Positions 22,232-33,186 of a stretch of DNA of 64,000 bases are shown here, piece after piece. The DNA comes from Opeltia flavorubescens (Eukaryota > Ascomycota > Lecanoromycetes > Teloschistales > Teloschistaceae), in NCBI GenBank assembly GCA_000442125.1, contig KE546973.1:1426001-1490000 (forward strand), read 5' to 3'. A model generated the notes under the pieces. That model worked only from the letters and a program-made list of their open reading frames with translations. It searched no databases and had not been told where the DNA came from. The stretch's first letter is position 1. Each line of letters opens with the position of its first letter. Both the position numbers and the translations under genes were made by a program.

Positions 22232-23287
22232 TCAATCCTCAAGGGTGGGGAATCGATTATCCCGCATACCCTGACTGGACTTCTTCTTCCACACCAGCAT
22301 CTTCTTCCATGTATGATCGGTGCGGTTGCGGGGGCTGCCACCAATATCACTCGACGGTGGTGTATTGGGCGGCGTCATTGGCTCGTGGCCAGGACTGGAG
22401 GCACTGGTGGAGTCGTTTGTGAGGCTGACCTCTCCGCTATCACTCGACAGATGACTCTGTGCTCGGCTTCGTTTGGTGGCACTACTACTCGTAAGAGCCG
22501 AGCTCGTAGGTTGCCAATCGGATGCCATTGTTTGTATATCATGAGAAGAAGACGATGGTGAAGGCCGTCTTCGAGATCGACTGCGCGCTGGCTTTCGTTC
22601 TCGTGAGCTTACTGCTCGCCGTATCCGGCTAGATTTATTTTGAGAAGTGTTTGTCGATGGTATATCAATGCCCGTTGCTGTTGGCGACTCATTTAGAAAA
22701 GACACTAGGACCGACTCCTCCATCAGATCATAGACAATCTTAGCAGCATCGCTCAGCTCTTCAGGTGAGGGTGGTGCGGTGTGGTTGGGCAGAGACAAGA
22801 GCGTTTCTCGGACGAAGCTTGGAATATTGATCTCTCTCGGTCCATCTGGGATCACATAGGCATCCATCAGGCGTTTCCAAAGCATACGTATATGATTGCA
22901 TTCTTTTGATTCGGTGTTCATCGCTTTACCATTCATCTGCCCAGCCATCTTTTTATACCGATCACGATATCTTTCAGCGTCCATGGTGAATTCGAGATTC
23001 TCCAGGCAATGATTCTGTGAGAGGTAGGCGGTGAAGGCACTTAGGGTCCATGGATGTGGAGCAGAGTTGGATAGGACGTCGGATAATGTTGGTCTTGGAG
23101 GAAAATAAGGTGCGCTGACTTGATCATCGAAGCTAGGCGGGCGTGAGTTGTTGGGATCGCCGACCGACATGGTCCCTTCGTCGTCAGCGTCCCAGTCAGA
23201 TATAAGGTTTGAAGAAGTCAAAGGCCAATCTTCCGGTGGAGGTGTAAGATATGATGCTGGCGGTGACTTTGGTTTCCGGCGGATCAT
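22232..23287 (-). CDS. RGS-domain protein (regulator of G-protein signalling)
   Basis: Proteins of this domain speed GTP hydrolysis by heterotrimeric G-alpha subunits. 351 residues from the ATG at 23287 (MIRRKPKSPPASYLTPPPED), a start typical of this fungal subgroup; the frame is open 52 codons further upstream but without another ATG. The RGS domain spans about residues 66-190: LSDVLSNSAPHPWTLSAFTA, ENLEFTMDAERYRDRY, and IPSFVRETLLSL through MEESVLVSFLNE. The C-terminal half is Ser/Arg-rich and disordered, with SRSRRRPSPSSSS and PMTPPNTPPSSD. There is no DEP, PX or membrane segment, so it is not the FlbA, Mdm1 or GprK type; it is closer in layout to short RGS proteins such as RgsB, which I cannot confirm. 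An upstream coding exon around 23460-23643 is possible. Confidence 0.85.
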   Translation of the reverse strand: MIRRKPKSPPASYLTPPPEDWPLTSSNLISDWDADDEGTMSVGDPNNSRPPSFDDQVSAPYFPPRPTLSDVLSNSAPHPWTLSAFTAYLSQNHCLENLEFTMDAERYRDRYKKMAGQMNGKAMNTESKECNHIRMLWKRLMDAYVIPDGPREINIPSFVRETLLSLPNHTAPPSPEELSDAAKIVYDLMEESVLVSFLNESPTATGIDIPSTNTSQNKSSRIRRAVSSRERKPARSRSRRRPSPSSSSHDIQTMASDWQPTSSALTSSSATKRSRAQSHLSSDSGEVSLTNDSTSASSPGHEPMTPPNTPPSSDIGGSPRNRTDHTWKKMLVWKKKSSQGMRDNRFPTLED

Positions 23288-24600
23288 GGCGCGTCTCCAA
23301 GCCCGTATTCTATCGCTCTTGAAATCGAATTTTCCAGCTTTTCGACTGAGCTGTGATCCTCTGCGTCCCGAAACCTGAGTGGCTGGTAAAGTCAATCGAG
23401 CCACTTTGACTGGATGCTGCCGTTCCGGGGTGATCCTACGCAATTATGGTGCGTTACCTGTCTCAGAATTGTTGAGGGGGAGGTGAAACGAAGAAGCGAA
23501 AGCGGCGGTCTGTCTCTCGGAGAGTTTGACAGCAGATCTTTGAAGCTTGTTTGCGCCCCTGGCTTCCTGCCTGCAGGACTGAACCCGGACACTCGTCTTG
23601 CACAGAATGTTCCGGAGTGGTGGAATGGCCTAGACGCCTTCAATGCGCTGGGCTGCCGTTACTGGAACGTAGTTGTCGTTGATTGGATTTTGTAGGAGTC
23701 AAGGTAGCGGATGGTGACATTAGAGGGCGGAGATGGGCAGATTTGTACGAGTCAGTGGGAGGGTGAGATTGGTTGGTGGCGGCGGTGAAAGGCCGATTGG
23801 GTGGGAAGAGTTGGGGGTTGGTGTGAAAGGGTGCAGTCGAGCGATGGAAAGGTGTGAGATGACGGTTATGTCAAGGTGACGAAGGGAGAAGGTCCGGAGA
23901 AGGTGATGATGTATAAGGTAATGTAGGGCCTGAAGCGTTGAAGAGGCGACGGTGGAGTCGAGGAATGGGAGTGAGACAAGGGTGGGTACTAGGCTGGAGG
24001 GAATCTCAATATTTTGTCGCGACAGAAGTATCGGGAGCCGCTCAGTAGAATGACTATTCCGTACTGTCCTTTTTTTTCTGATGTGGAGAAGAGGAGCCGG
24101 AGAAGAAGCTGGGAGGGTTAATGGCTGGTTAGCGTTGAGGCAGAAAGCCACCGTCGCAGCATCTTACGAAAGTCGACCTTCCTTCTGCCTTCGATACATG
24201 TTCTTAGTGTGCTCTAGGCTATATGTGGGCGTCCAATTGTTGCGCTTCCCGCTGAGCCTTGCATTGCCTGCTGCTCCTCTGACTCGTTGCCGGCTGTTGT
24301 GCCTCCAAGCGCTTGATTGCCAAATCTCTGCCTCCGAACCCTTTGAAGCCCATTCATTTCCACCACTCGCTGCATCCGAAATTTCCAGAAAATTATCTTA
24401 TTCAGCCTTACTGTTGTTGGTACGCTGTCGCCAATTTGCGAGTCATGGGTCCACATCCGACCCAAAGACAGTCTGCTTATGTGTGTTTGCCCCTCAATAA
24501 TTAGATTAGACGGTGGCGTGAGCAATCACCATCCCGGCACAGTTGATAGTCTACCACTTCCATCCTTAGCTGGTCTCGCTTGGTAGCATAAACCAGCTTC
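23288..24600. other. Upstream region of the RGS gene
   Basis: 1.3 kb without a recognised gene. A minus-strand frame at 23643-23392 meets a GTAACG donor and could be a 5' exon of the RGS gene. A 143-codon minus frame at 24151-23720 has no recognisable motif. Confidence 0.4.
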
Positions 24601-25633
24601 TTACACACGGCAAGAAACGAGCTGGACCTTGCCCAATCCCGCCTTCACCTTATCGGTGCACGGGTGGTTTGGGTCGCGGAAGCTTGAAAAAACGGTAGAG
24701 CATCTGTAAGCAGGCTCGGAGATATTCAATAGTTTCGACAGGGGGGTCTCAAGTGTCATGGCTGCTAGCCGGCGGCATCTCTCCTTCTCGTTGGCTGCTA
24801 CATGCACGCTGCTTTTAATCCTACTGCTAGATTCAAGTGCCTCGCCAATCCGGTCAATAACATGTCCGACCACCTCGTTGCTGGTCCCATTAGAGTACCA
24901 GACGACTTGACTTGGGTAATCAAATGAATCAGCTGATCGTTGTTGACCTTGCACTTAGCCGCAGTTGCTTCATTCAATTCCTTGCACCACTTCTGTACCA
25001 GCTTTTGAATAGACTGTCTGTATGCGGTGCGGGGAGAGAGTCTGGAAGAGTTGAAAGGTCCGGACATGGCATGGATGATTGACGTATTGAATCCACCCCG
25101 ACCTTGACATCATCCGCCGCCAAAAAATGCATTGCGACGTAGGAGTAGGAGCGCTGGTACTCGTATGGCTTCAGAGTGCTTCCATGATGCTTCCAGAAAT
25201 GCTTGAATGACCCCTGCCGCAGCCGGTGCAGATCCCTCCACGCCTTCACCCGCATCACACATCCAACGGTGAGGAATCATAGGGCTGCGCTTATATCCTA
25301 TCGGTCCTCTGCCGCCAATTGCTCTTCACCCCCCCGAATGATGTGTAAGTCCTCTTAGACATCGCGGCCATACCGAGGTATCTCTGTCCTACCGCTTGTC
25401 GCACGACACTCCGCCTTGTCTCGCTTCAGAACGACCGTTAGCCATGATTCATCTCCTCAGGTACGCCGTCTTGCTGTGAAGACGCTCCACTGAATTCCCG
25501 AAGCGCTCTAGCTCCATCGGATCTTGATGCAAGCTTTTGCCAATCCACCTATCCAATCTGCTTGATAGGGAGGGCTCCGGACCCAAAGAAGCCCGAGGCT
25601 GTCCGCTAAAGANACGCTTGATCTATAATGAAT
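24601..25633. other. Unassigned region with overlapping minus-strand open frames
   Basis: Downstream of the RUS gene. Minus-strand frames at 25067-24798 and 24954-24601 (117 codons) overlap and look mildly protein-like, for example IQKLVQKWCKELNEATAAK. They could not be joined into a convincing gene, and I recognise no family. This may be a decayed or lineage-specific gene. Confidence 0.3.
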
Positions 25634-27431
25634 TCAATCGTAAGCCATGGCTTGGATGCGAATGCGGCTCCCGGAACTTGTCTCGAGACTGCCAACATCC
25701 ATATCCCATCCAGCGGTCCTCATTCGGTTGACGCACTCTGCCCACCGCGACGACAATTCCTGTAGCGTTGCGCGGTGCAAATCAAACGCCGACTCAAAGG
25801 AAGCGCTTGTCGCATCTGCTCCTTCGCCGACAGGATGGCGGTGAGCGATCCATAACATTAACGCCCATGCCTTTAGCTGCCACTCCGCCCCAGCTCCCTC
25901 TTTAAGACTGATATGACCCACCCGTTGCCGAGCGTCATACCAGACCAGGAACTCCTCCTCGCTGTATAGACGGATGAGCCTCATTAGTTTAGCTTCCCCG
26001 TCGCGTATAGAACCCGTTATTGACTGAGCGGGGGCTAAAGCTACCAGAAGATCTCGCATAGAGAGCCCAATCCTGGCCCTGGCCAACAGATGTGATCCTT
26101 TCCATCTGAGGACGCCATCCCACTCGAATATGCGTTCCTGGACCGATACCGCTTTTGGACTCAAAACCTTATTTTGATCGAGGAAGGTTGAAAAGACGAT
26201 ATTGGCTCTTTGGCGATTTAGGCTGTGCATACTGACTGCTCGAACGGCTGCTCGATTCGTCCCCAAGTGCACCGATAGAAGTAGGATGAGGCATGTCCAC
26301 GTCATGGCAGGNGAAGATACGTATGAGACGACCACACTTCCAACTAGCATGCCCAGTAGCGAAATGACTGTTTCCTGGCTTGAATCTTTCTTCGTTGAAA
26401 TTAGAATCCATTGATGTCCGGCTTCAGTGTGTCCACTTACAGCGTTCAGCTCTCCCAGATTTCCCCATTTCGCGAAGTGTGCACTTAAGCTTGCTTTCGA
26501 TGACCCAGCAGCAACACCGCATAATGCTCTCAGCACGCTAGAGCTGCTCAACAGTAGTACTCGGGGCCCTCGAGGTAGAGCAGGTGACAGGCAGTCCAAG
26601 AGCATTGCCGCGTCGTTGAACACATCGGCAGCTAACCGATACATTTTACACTCTGGCTCAAGAGCGGTGCCCAATCGATCCGCGAAAAGAATGGTGGCAA
26701 CCCGCCCTGTAGATTCTTGGAGGATGGAGAGGAGGAGGGCGGTCGTTGGGCTTGCTGAGGCATCGCCGACGCCAACGCCTGCAAAGCTCGTAAGCACATG
26801 TAAGGTTAGGAGAGCATCACTCCACGGTTTGAAATTGCTGCTGGATTGGCGTACCTTGCAGCACCGCTCTTGATGAAAGTAGACCAGCAATCGAGCTCGA
26901 AAATGCTTGTAATGAATCCTGATGCCCATTGTCACTCGTTGACTAAAGAAGCATCCTCTGTCGCAGCTGAAATCAACCTACGTAGATCTGGTACCTGTGC
27001 ACTCATCATTGATTGTCCTCCGTACTCTGTCCCGGAAAGTGGATCTCACCACATGTAGTCCTCAGTCACGCTGTGCGGATATCCGGCTGGCAAAAAGATT
27101 GCAAGCAATTTGGTCCATAGGGTGCCATTTGTCCCCGGATACTAGAGAACGGATAGTTGAATGAACAGGTATTCTGGCTATAATAATGAAGAGGGATAGA
27201 GGACTATTTGTGAAGGCAGCTGGAGACGCGGAAGAGACGTGCAAACATGGTACAGATATGGACATAGTGCCAGAAACCAGAGACTTCACGAAGCAATGAC
27301 AAAATCAAAATCAGACTTACGATGACGTCTATTCGACCATCGCTCTTGCCTTTCTCGCCTGTCGATGGAGAGCTTACGTATGTTGCGGTGAGATTGCCCG
27401 CCTCGTCTCGCTCTTCAATCGTGAAAGTCAT
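25634..27431 (-). CDS. RUS-family (DUF647, root UVB-sensitive-like) protein
   Basis: Six exons: 27431-27321, 27141-27050, 26994-26982, 26918-26855, 26778-26441 and 26389-25634, giving 457 residues. Family hallmarks are FLPAGYPHSVTEDYMWYQIY, SLQAFSSSIAGLLSSRAVLQ, GVGVGDASASP, LEPECKMYRLAADVFNDAAM, and LCGVAAGSSKASLSAHFAKW followed by GNLGELNAKDSSQETVISLL. RUS proteins are membrane-associated and best studied in plants (UV-B response, vitamin B6-linked); the role in fungi is not known to me. Exon 3 is only 13 nt, coding the end of W plus YQIY. The last intron (26440-26390) is 51 nt and stop-free in frame, so a naive translation would add 17 residues inside GELNA/KDSSQ. The first intron is longer than the rest (179 nt). 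One N falls at 26312. The gene follows IMA1 on the same strand. Confidence 0.88.
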
Positions 27432-27784
27432 TCTTTCGGTTGGGTTGAAGTGTCAAGATCAGGGACCTGTGATTTTATTCGTAGGTCCGAGAAATAAAGA
27501 CAAGCGAGAAGTGTGTAGATCCACCTTTGGATGAGGGGGAGGGACTGTTAATCATAATCAACGCTTCAATGAGGATTTATCAAATCTCACAAGAAAGCAA
27601 AAATATTCAATTATATGGTATATCGGGATCCAACCACTAATTCGACAAATGCTGCTATCCTATTAAACTCCTCAATTATTCATGATACGCGTATCATCAA
27701 ATTAACTCCGAGCGCTATGAATTACCAACACGTCCCTTGTGATTCAATGTCTTCGTTCACGGGCTTCTAATGCGCTCGGCCCTT
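27432..27784. other. Intergenic region between RUS and IMA1 genes
   Basis: 353 bases holding the IMA1 3' end and the RUS promoter. Nothing else recognised. Confidence 0.5.
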
Positions 27785-30174
27785 CTACCACCCGTTCCCC
27801 AGTGACAGACCTCCCAAACGATCAACCCCTAGACTATCTCTCCTTACTTCATTGCGAGTTCTTGCTCTTGATGTTCGCTGATTGACCTGCGTATTCTCTG
27901 GTCTTGCCCTCGTATACGAAGCAGAGGAGTCGTTTGCTCTCGGAGTCCTGCCAGCAAGACGTGTGGAGAGCTCGTTAGGTGCCTGTGTTCTCCTCACGGG
28001 TGCTGTGCTGTTCTGTGTCACAGGCTCTGGGACCTGAGCCGGAGCTGAAGCTGGTGGAGCTGGCAGACTTGAGACAAAAGACCAACCTTCCTGGATTGTC
28101 AGTGCCATGAGATACCAGAGACCAAATTTGGTAATTTGCCAATCCGTTTCGAATGTTGGAGAAGTAGAAATCGCGCGAACAAATACAACAGCTATGAACA
28201 GCTCGAAAGTCTGCAGGACAATATAGCTAAGCTTTCTGTCGGTCCGCGGGGTGGCGAAGGAAAGGTTGTACAGAGAATTCGATCCTGCAATTACAATGCT
28301 GAAAAACTGAACAGTGTCATGAGCGGCCAGATCCTGAACCTTAGCATAGTTCCAGGCCACGCACGATGCACCCAGGAGGATTGTTGCGATGAGTCGTGGA
28401 AATGACTTGGTCGGTGCTGAGACCATTGCCTTTGCGTCCGGCGGTCCTCCAACACTACTCGAAGATTGCTCCTTACCGAGTGAGAAAGCACTGCTGAAGA
28501 GAGACTCCAATCCGGTTTCCATACGATCTACTGGTGCGAAGAATCTTGGGGGTGCAAATTTGACCGGAGAATCCATGCCGAACATTGAGTTGTGAGTAAC
28601 CGAGTGGGCTGGGCTGGTGGTATCGGACACTGCGTCAGGTACCACACGCTGATTCTTCTTGCCAAAGAAATTCTCCTTTTTGGCATCGGAAGCTTTCTGA
28701 AAGGCAGGCTGGCTGGGAGGATTACGCAAGCGTTGAGCCCAGCTGATTGGGGCGGGCGGAAGAACACCGTGGAATGGAGATGGACCCTCATATGCGGGCT
28801 TGCGCTGTGGAGCGCGGTAGGTTGACACGGGTCCAAAATTGTGCTGAGGACTCCACTCCATCATATAATCCTCGCTGTCCTCTTCTGGTGGCGGTGTTGG
28901 AGGTTGATAAACTGGCTGCTGGCGTCTCGGAGCAAGCTTCTCTATCGGAAATGGTTCGATGCGCCGTCTCAATGGAGGGCTGGGATCTCTCCGAGTTGCC
29001 CGAGTAATAGTAGTGGTTTGTTGCTCTGAAACGGGAGGGACCAAAGGCTCGTAGTTTTCCTGAAAGGACACAAGGGGCTGTTGATCAATTCGAATCGCAT
29101 GGAACGACAGGACCATCATCTGTATTGTCATTAGAATGAGAGTAATAATATACGATGGAAGGACCTACAATGACTCCTGCTACGAGGCTGAATGCATGTA
29201 GGGCTCTGGTAGCTTGAAGGTCGAGATAGGCTGTTGAGTCCTTCGCTACCAACTTCCAGACCAAGCAGCGAATCACCAAAGATATCAGCTGCAGCTTGTA
29301 GTACTCAAAGTGGCCTACTATGCGGCCATATCCACCCCTAAGCTTGTACTGCATCCTTGGGTTCCACCAGATGAATAATAAGCTCAAAATCAAGGTGTAG
29401 GCCAGCACGGGCTGGACAAGCTCGTTGCAGTAGTGGGTAGTTTGAAAACTGGAGATCCCTCCCATAAGGCATGTTGCCATTGATTGAGGCTTATCCTCAT
29501 CTGCAAGACCGTCGTCTATGTGGGTTATTGGGAGTGCTCCAAATAGATTCCAGCAGAATTGGCCTAAGAGACCAGTGGACCAGCCAACGGTGCCGAAAAT
29601 TCCGCCGACTCTCTTCCATGTCCAGCTATTGTAGGTAATGCCTGCACCTCTTGTACGGTTCATCATCCGACGGAGATGGTCTGTCTTCGCAGCATAGCCA
29701 GTAGAGCGAATCCGATCTTCGACCGCTGGCGCGCAGGTCTCGCATACTTGGGGGAAGTCGGCTTCCATTTTCTTGCGATACTCAGGTAACTTCCGTTCGA
29801 ATTTTAGGTACCTTGGGTCATCTTGTGATGGGAGATATTCGGCCAACGCTTGGTTCACGATATGCTGGTTCTGGATGCATCGCGCGCAGAAGAGCGAGCG
29901 CTGAAGATCTGACCCGGGGGAGGCTTGACGTGAACGAGGCTGAGCATAGCGCATAGATGGTAAGATCTCCTGGGTAGGAGGGTCCATGATATCGCCATTC
30001 TATTCGACTTTAGCATCGTAAGCAACTCGGGACCTATGGTAGACGTACTTTGTCCAGGTAATTCACGGCGTCACACTTCTCGCACTTCCATTGCTGGATT
30101 CCGACTCCGCGATCCTGCGCAGAGCGACAGTTGCAATAGAAACAGACAAGTTTACGAGCAAGGAGTCGAGGCAT
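27785..30174 (-). CDS. IMA1: Inner nuclear membrane protein IMA1 (SAMP1/NET5 family)
   Basis: Integral protein of the nuclear envelope that helps link heterochromatin and the LINC complex to microtubule forces in fission yeast. Exons 30174-30049, 29999-29169 and 29119-27785 (two 49-nt introns) give 763 residues. The start MPRLLARKLVCFYCNCRSAQ opens the Ima1 N-terminal zinc domain: CxxC, then WKCEKCDAVNYLDKNGDI, then FCARCIQNQHIVNQALAEYL and QVCETC. Several membrane segments follow (near FGTVGWSTGLLGQFCWNLFG, VLAYTLILSLLFIWW and ALHAFSLVAGVIMMVLSFHA, the last spanning intron 2). A long Pro/Arg-rich loop with PPTPPPEEDSEDYMMEW follows, then two more hydrophobic segments near the C-terminus. Its promoter is shared with ALG14. 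Confidence 0.92.
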
Positions 30175-30561
30175 GGCTGAATTAGAAGAGTTCGTGGTCG
30201 GGCAATCTCGAGGTACGGATTTTACGGATATTGGCGATTCCGCATCAGAATCGCCAAAAAGCCTGTAATTCGACACAACGTGTGAGATGGTAGGCGAGAA
30301 AGAAAGGTAGTGATTTTAACGAAGGCGAAAAGGCTGGCCTGGATAGGATCTGAGAAATGATTTGATGTGATGCTTCCTATATGGTCTGAGACTTATTGTG
30401 ACAATATAAGTAAGTGATGAATGTTCTTTATAACATTCTCTGAACGCCAATAACAACCGCTTGCGGTCGTTACCCTACTTGATTAAGTTGAACCTCTATA
30501 TTGTTATCAAAGAACAATGCATTGAACGTCATCTGGTCCAGTAATCTGAAAAATACCCACT
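30175..30561. promoter_or_regulatory. Shared promoter region of IMA1 and ALG14
   Basis: 387 bases between two divergent start codons. No coding content. The 30400-30450 part is AT-rich. Confidence 0.45.
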
Positions 30562-31403
30562 ATGGGTACGCTGCCTTATTTATTGGCATTTGCTATCGTT
30601 ACTTCAGCCTCCATTTTCGTAGGTAATATCATACTCCATCTATTGAGCCATTGCTCATTGTCAATCTCCAGCTCCGGCTCCTCTATGTCCTTCCAGCGTT
30701 CAACCTGAAGCAGCCTCGTCCTCGTAAGAAGGGCCAGGCAACACGCCTGCTCATTGTCCTTGGTAGTGGCGGACACACCGCTGAGATGTTCTCCCTCCTC
30801 CAAGGGCTTGATACTAGCCTATACACGCACCGTAGCTATATTGTCAGCAGTGGTGACGACTTCAGTGCATTGAAAGCCGTCGAATTCGAGGAAACTTTAG
30901 GCGCTGGACGAAAAGAAAGCGAGCGAGAGTTTCTGGCTGTACCTTCAACCTACGACATCAGCTTCGTACCACGGGCCCGGAGGATACATCAATCGTTGCT
31001 CACAACCCCAATCTCTTCATTACGTTGCCTATTCGCTTGCTTCAACATTTTATTTGCGCCGAGCGTCCGACAATCGATGACTTCCGACACAGATGGGGCC
31101 CACTCCCAGGTAACGACGGAGGGAAAGACAATTAGATATGCATACCCAGACCTTATCATCGCCAACGGTCCGGCAACTGCTGTCCTTGTTATAGCAGCTT
31201 CAATTCTGCTCCGATTTTGCAATTTTAGGGGTACCAAAGACAAGATGCGAATTATTTACATTGAGAGCTGGGCAAGGGTCAGTACGTTGAGCTTGAGTGG
31301 AAGAATCCTAATGACTGGCGGGATGGTCAACCGTATGCTCGTACAGTGGGAAAATTTGGCTCAAAGAGGTCGAGGCGAATACAGAGGGGCCCTTGTGCGA
31401 TGA
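30562..31403 (+). CDS. ALG14: ALG14, membrane subunit of UDP-GlcNAc transferase (N-glycan assembly)
   Basis: ALG14 anchors catalytic ALG13 at the ER membrane to add the second GlcNAc to dolichol-linked GlcNAc. Exons 30562-30618 and 30672-31403 (53-nt intron) give 262 residues. Exon 1 plus the start of exon 2 form the N-terminal membrane helix (TLPYLLAFAIVTSASIF, then LRLLYVLPAF). The body carries LLIVLGSGGHTAEM, the family signature, then HRSYIVSSGDD, PDLIIANGPATAVLV, and IIYIESWARVSTLSLSG, and ends with RMLVQWENLA. The GC-neutral loop around residue 150 is variable. Without the intron a frame from 30651 would miss the membrane anchor. Confidence 0.93.
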
Positions 31404-31503
31404 CATGCTGAAAGCATACAACTGCTGTCTCACCTAGTATCGCAGTCGTCACGCAGCCTTACATCGAGCATTTTTAAAGTAGAAAAATCCAGCAGCAAGA
31501 CTC

Positions 31504-31719
31504 CTAGAGGCCCGCAGTTCTTCCTGACCGCTCTTCGTAGCCCTGGAAGACAGATTTTTGATGCTGCTCTAATTTCATCTTGACCGGCAGGTCATAGTCG
31601 TTGGGATCCGCTCTTTCATCCATCGAATTCCCAACCTTACCTCGTACAGATGCTGACAAATGGAATCGTCCATATACAGCCTGGACTCCAGGTAGTAGAT
31701 CTTTTGTAAACGTAACCAT
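31504..31719 (-). CDS. Small conserved-looking protein, unassigned (71 aa)
   Basis: Single-exon frame of 71 residues with a good start context (ATCATGG). Its composition looks like a real protein: MVTFTKDLLPGVQAVYGRFH then a charged, Gln-rich C-terminal half (VKMKLEQHQKSVFQGYEERS). No signal peptide or membrane segment. I do not recognise a family. It lies tail-to-tail with ALG14, about 100 bases apart. It could also be an exon of a larger unannotated gene. Confidence 0.4.
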   Translation of the reverse strand: MVTFTKDLLPGVQAVYGRFHLSASVRGKVGNSMDERADPNDYDLPVKMKLEQHQKSVFQGYEERSGRTAGL

Positions 31720-32365
31720 GATGCTTGCTACGGCAATAGCGGTGAGATGAGTTGCTCACCGCTGGGTATCCTGGGGAGACCGAGGCATCAGGACGAAATT
31801 ACAAGATCGCGATGGTGCCAGGGTAGGTACGAGGGTACCTAGTACGTGGAGATTAATAAGGCGGGAAGGATCTTACGGATGGTGCTCCTACGGAGGTGAC
31901 GGCGAGGGGAATCCGCGTTGCCCCGAGATCTTATCTGCAAACGCAAGAGGAAGTGACGAACATGTTGAGGACCTGGAGGGGGATTAGCTTTTGGTAGGCG
32001 GGACGCAGTGGGACCTGGCTCATCCCGAAGCGGTCTTGGAAAGCTGCGGAGTATCCGGAAAAGGCATCAGATCCACAAAAACGGTAGAGCTGCAGATCTT
32101 TTGTGGGTCAAAAGGAGAGAAAGTTCAACCCGCGGAATCGGAATCACGTTAACAAGTAACCTGCACAAGGTCCAAAGATTATACGTGTAGACAGAGCAAT
32201 AGTGTGCAGTGAGAATTCCGAGAAGGCGCCGTTGTGTATTTGACTTCGATGCTTGAGAAAACTGCAGCTAGTCAAAATGTTTGTTTTGATACTGAGTCCG
32301 CAAGCCGTAATTGATCCTTTTCGGAGTCTTGGATGCATCCTCGGATGAAAATACACGAAGAGAAT
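31720..32365. other. Intergenic region, nothing recognised
   Basis: Flank of the small 71-residue frame. No coding or repeat structure seen. Confidence 0.4.
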
Positions 32366-33186
32366 TCAACCGCAAAAAAGTGGGAAGCAGTGCAGGACTT
32401 CTGATGGAGATGCCGGAGCCCGAACTGGGCATAACGTGATCCCTTCATACAATTTTGCTGAGAAAAAGCCTTTGAGAATCTGCACAGTGTAATCTGGCGA
32501 GCCAAGACGTGGGATAGACTCAGCCAATCTTTCAGCCACCAAGCATATCATGACTGCTTTGTTCCCTTCCAAACGCAGGGTATTCTTTGACGAGGCATCC
32601 AGGTACAACGACGACGACGACGACAACAACGATAACAAAAACAAGGAGTGGTCAGCTCTGCCGTGGGCGATTCTCGGTAAATGATTTATGAAGTATTCGC
32701 CAAACGGTACCCATTTGGAGTGAATTGTCCTAGGTTCGATGTAGGCGAGAAGAGAATGAACTGAATCGCAACCAATTATATTGATATGCCGAGATGGTAT
32801 CACAAGAGCCGTCTGTTCGTGCAGATGTCAGATTGACGTTGTGCTACCGGATTCGATGATGTAGATGCAGTACGAGAAGGCAAGCCCAGGATAACGAGGG
32901 CTGTTGCAGCCGTAGTGCCTCGGGGATGTAATTCCTTGACGGCTCTCAATCTAGCTTCAAGCCACAAAGAGAACGTTGGGATCTCTTTCGGGGCTATTCC
33001 CGCGCCGTCGGTTGTGGGGTTGGCAAATGGAGCGACCCTGACGACTTCAATCCACCTAATCCTCCCAGTTTTGTGGAATTGACTTCCATCCTGATAGAGA
33101 TCAGTATTGCTCTGGAATCCTGACTGTAGAAGAAGATCAAAGACTACTGCTTCAGATCTTGTTGACTCCCTCACCGATGACAACAA
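32366..33186 (-). pseudogene. Possible broken or spliced hypothetical gene
   Basis: Two abutting minus-strand frames, 33186-32800 (128 codons) and 32803-32366 (145 codons), both look protein-like and meet at 32800 with a shift of frame. The first reads GRIRWIEVVRVAPFANPTTD and LWLEARLRAVKELHPRG; the second IPSRHINIIGCDSVHSLLAY and WVPFGEYFINHLPRIAHGR. No splice site was found at the junction that would keep both frames. I recognise no family. A Ser/Leu repeat (from a CGA-type triplet run near 32614) lies in the second frame. It could be a relic of one gene, or antisense noise. Confidence 0.3.

Noticed and set aside
23720-24151. 143-codon minus-strand frame upstream of the RGS gene
   Set aside because: Natural-looking composition, but no motif and no link by splice sites to a second exon; left as unassigned.
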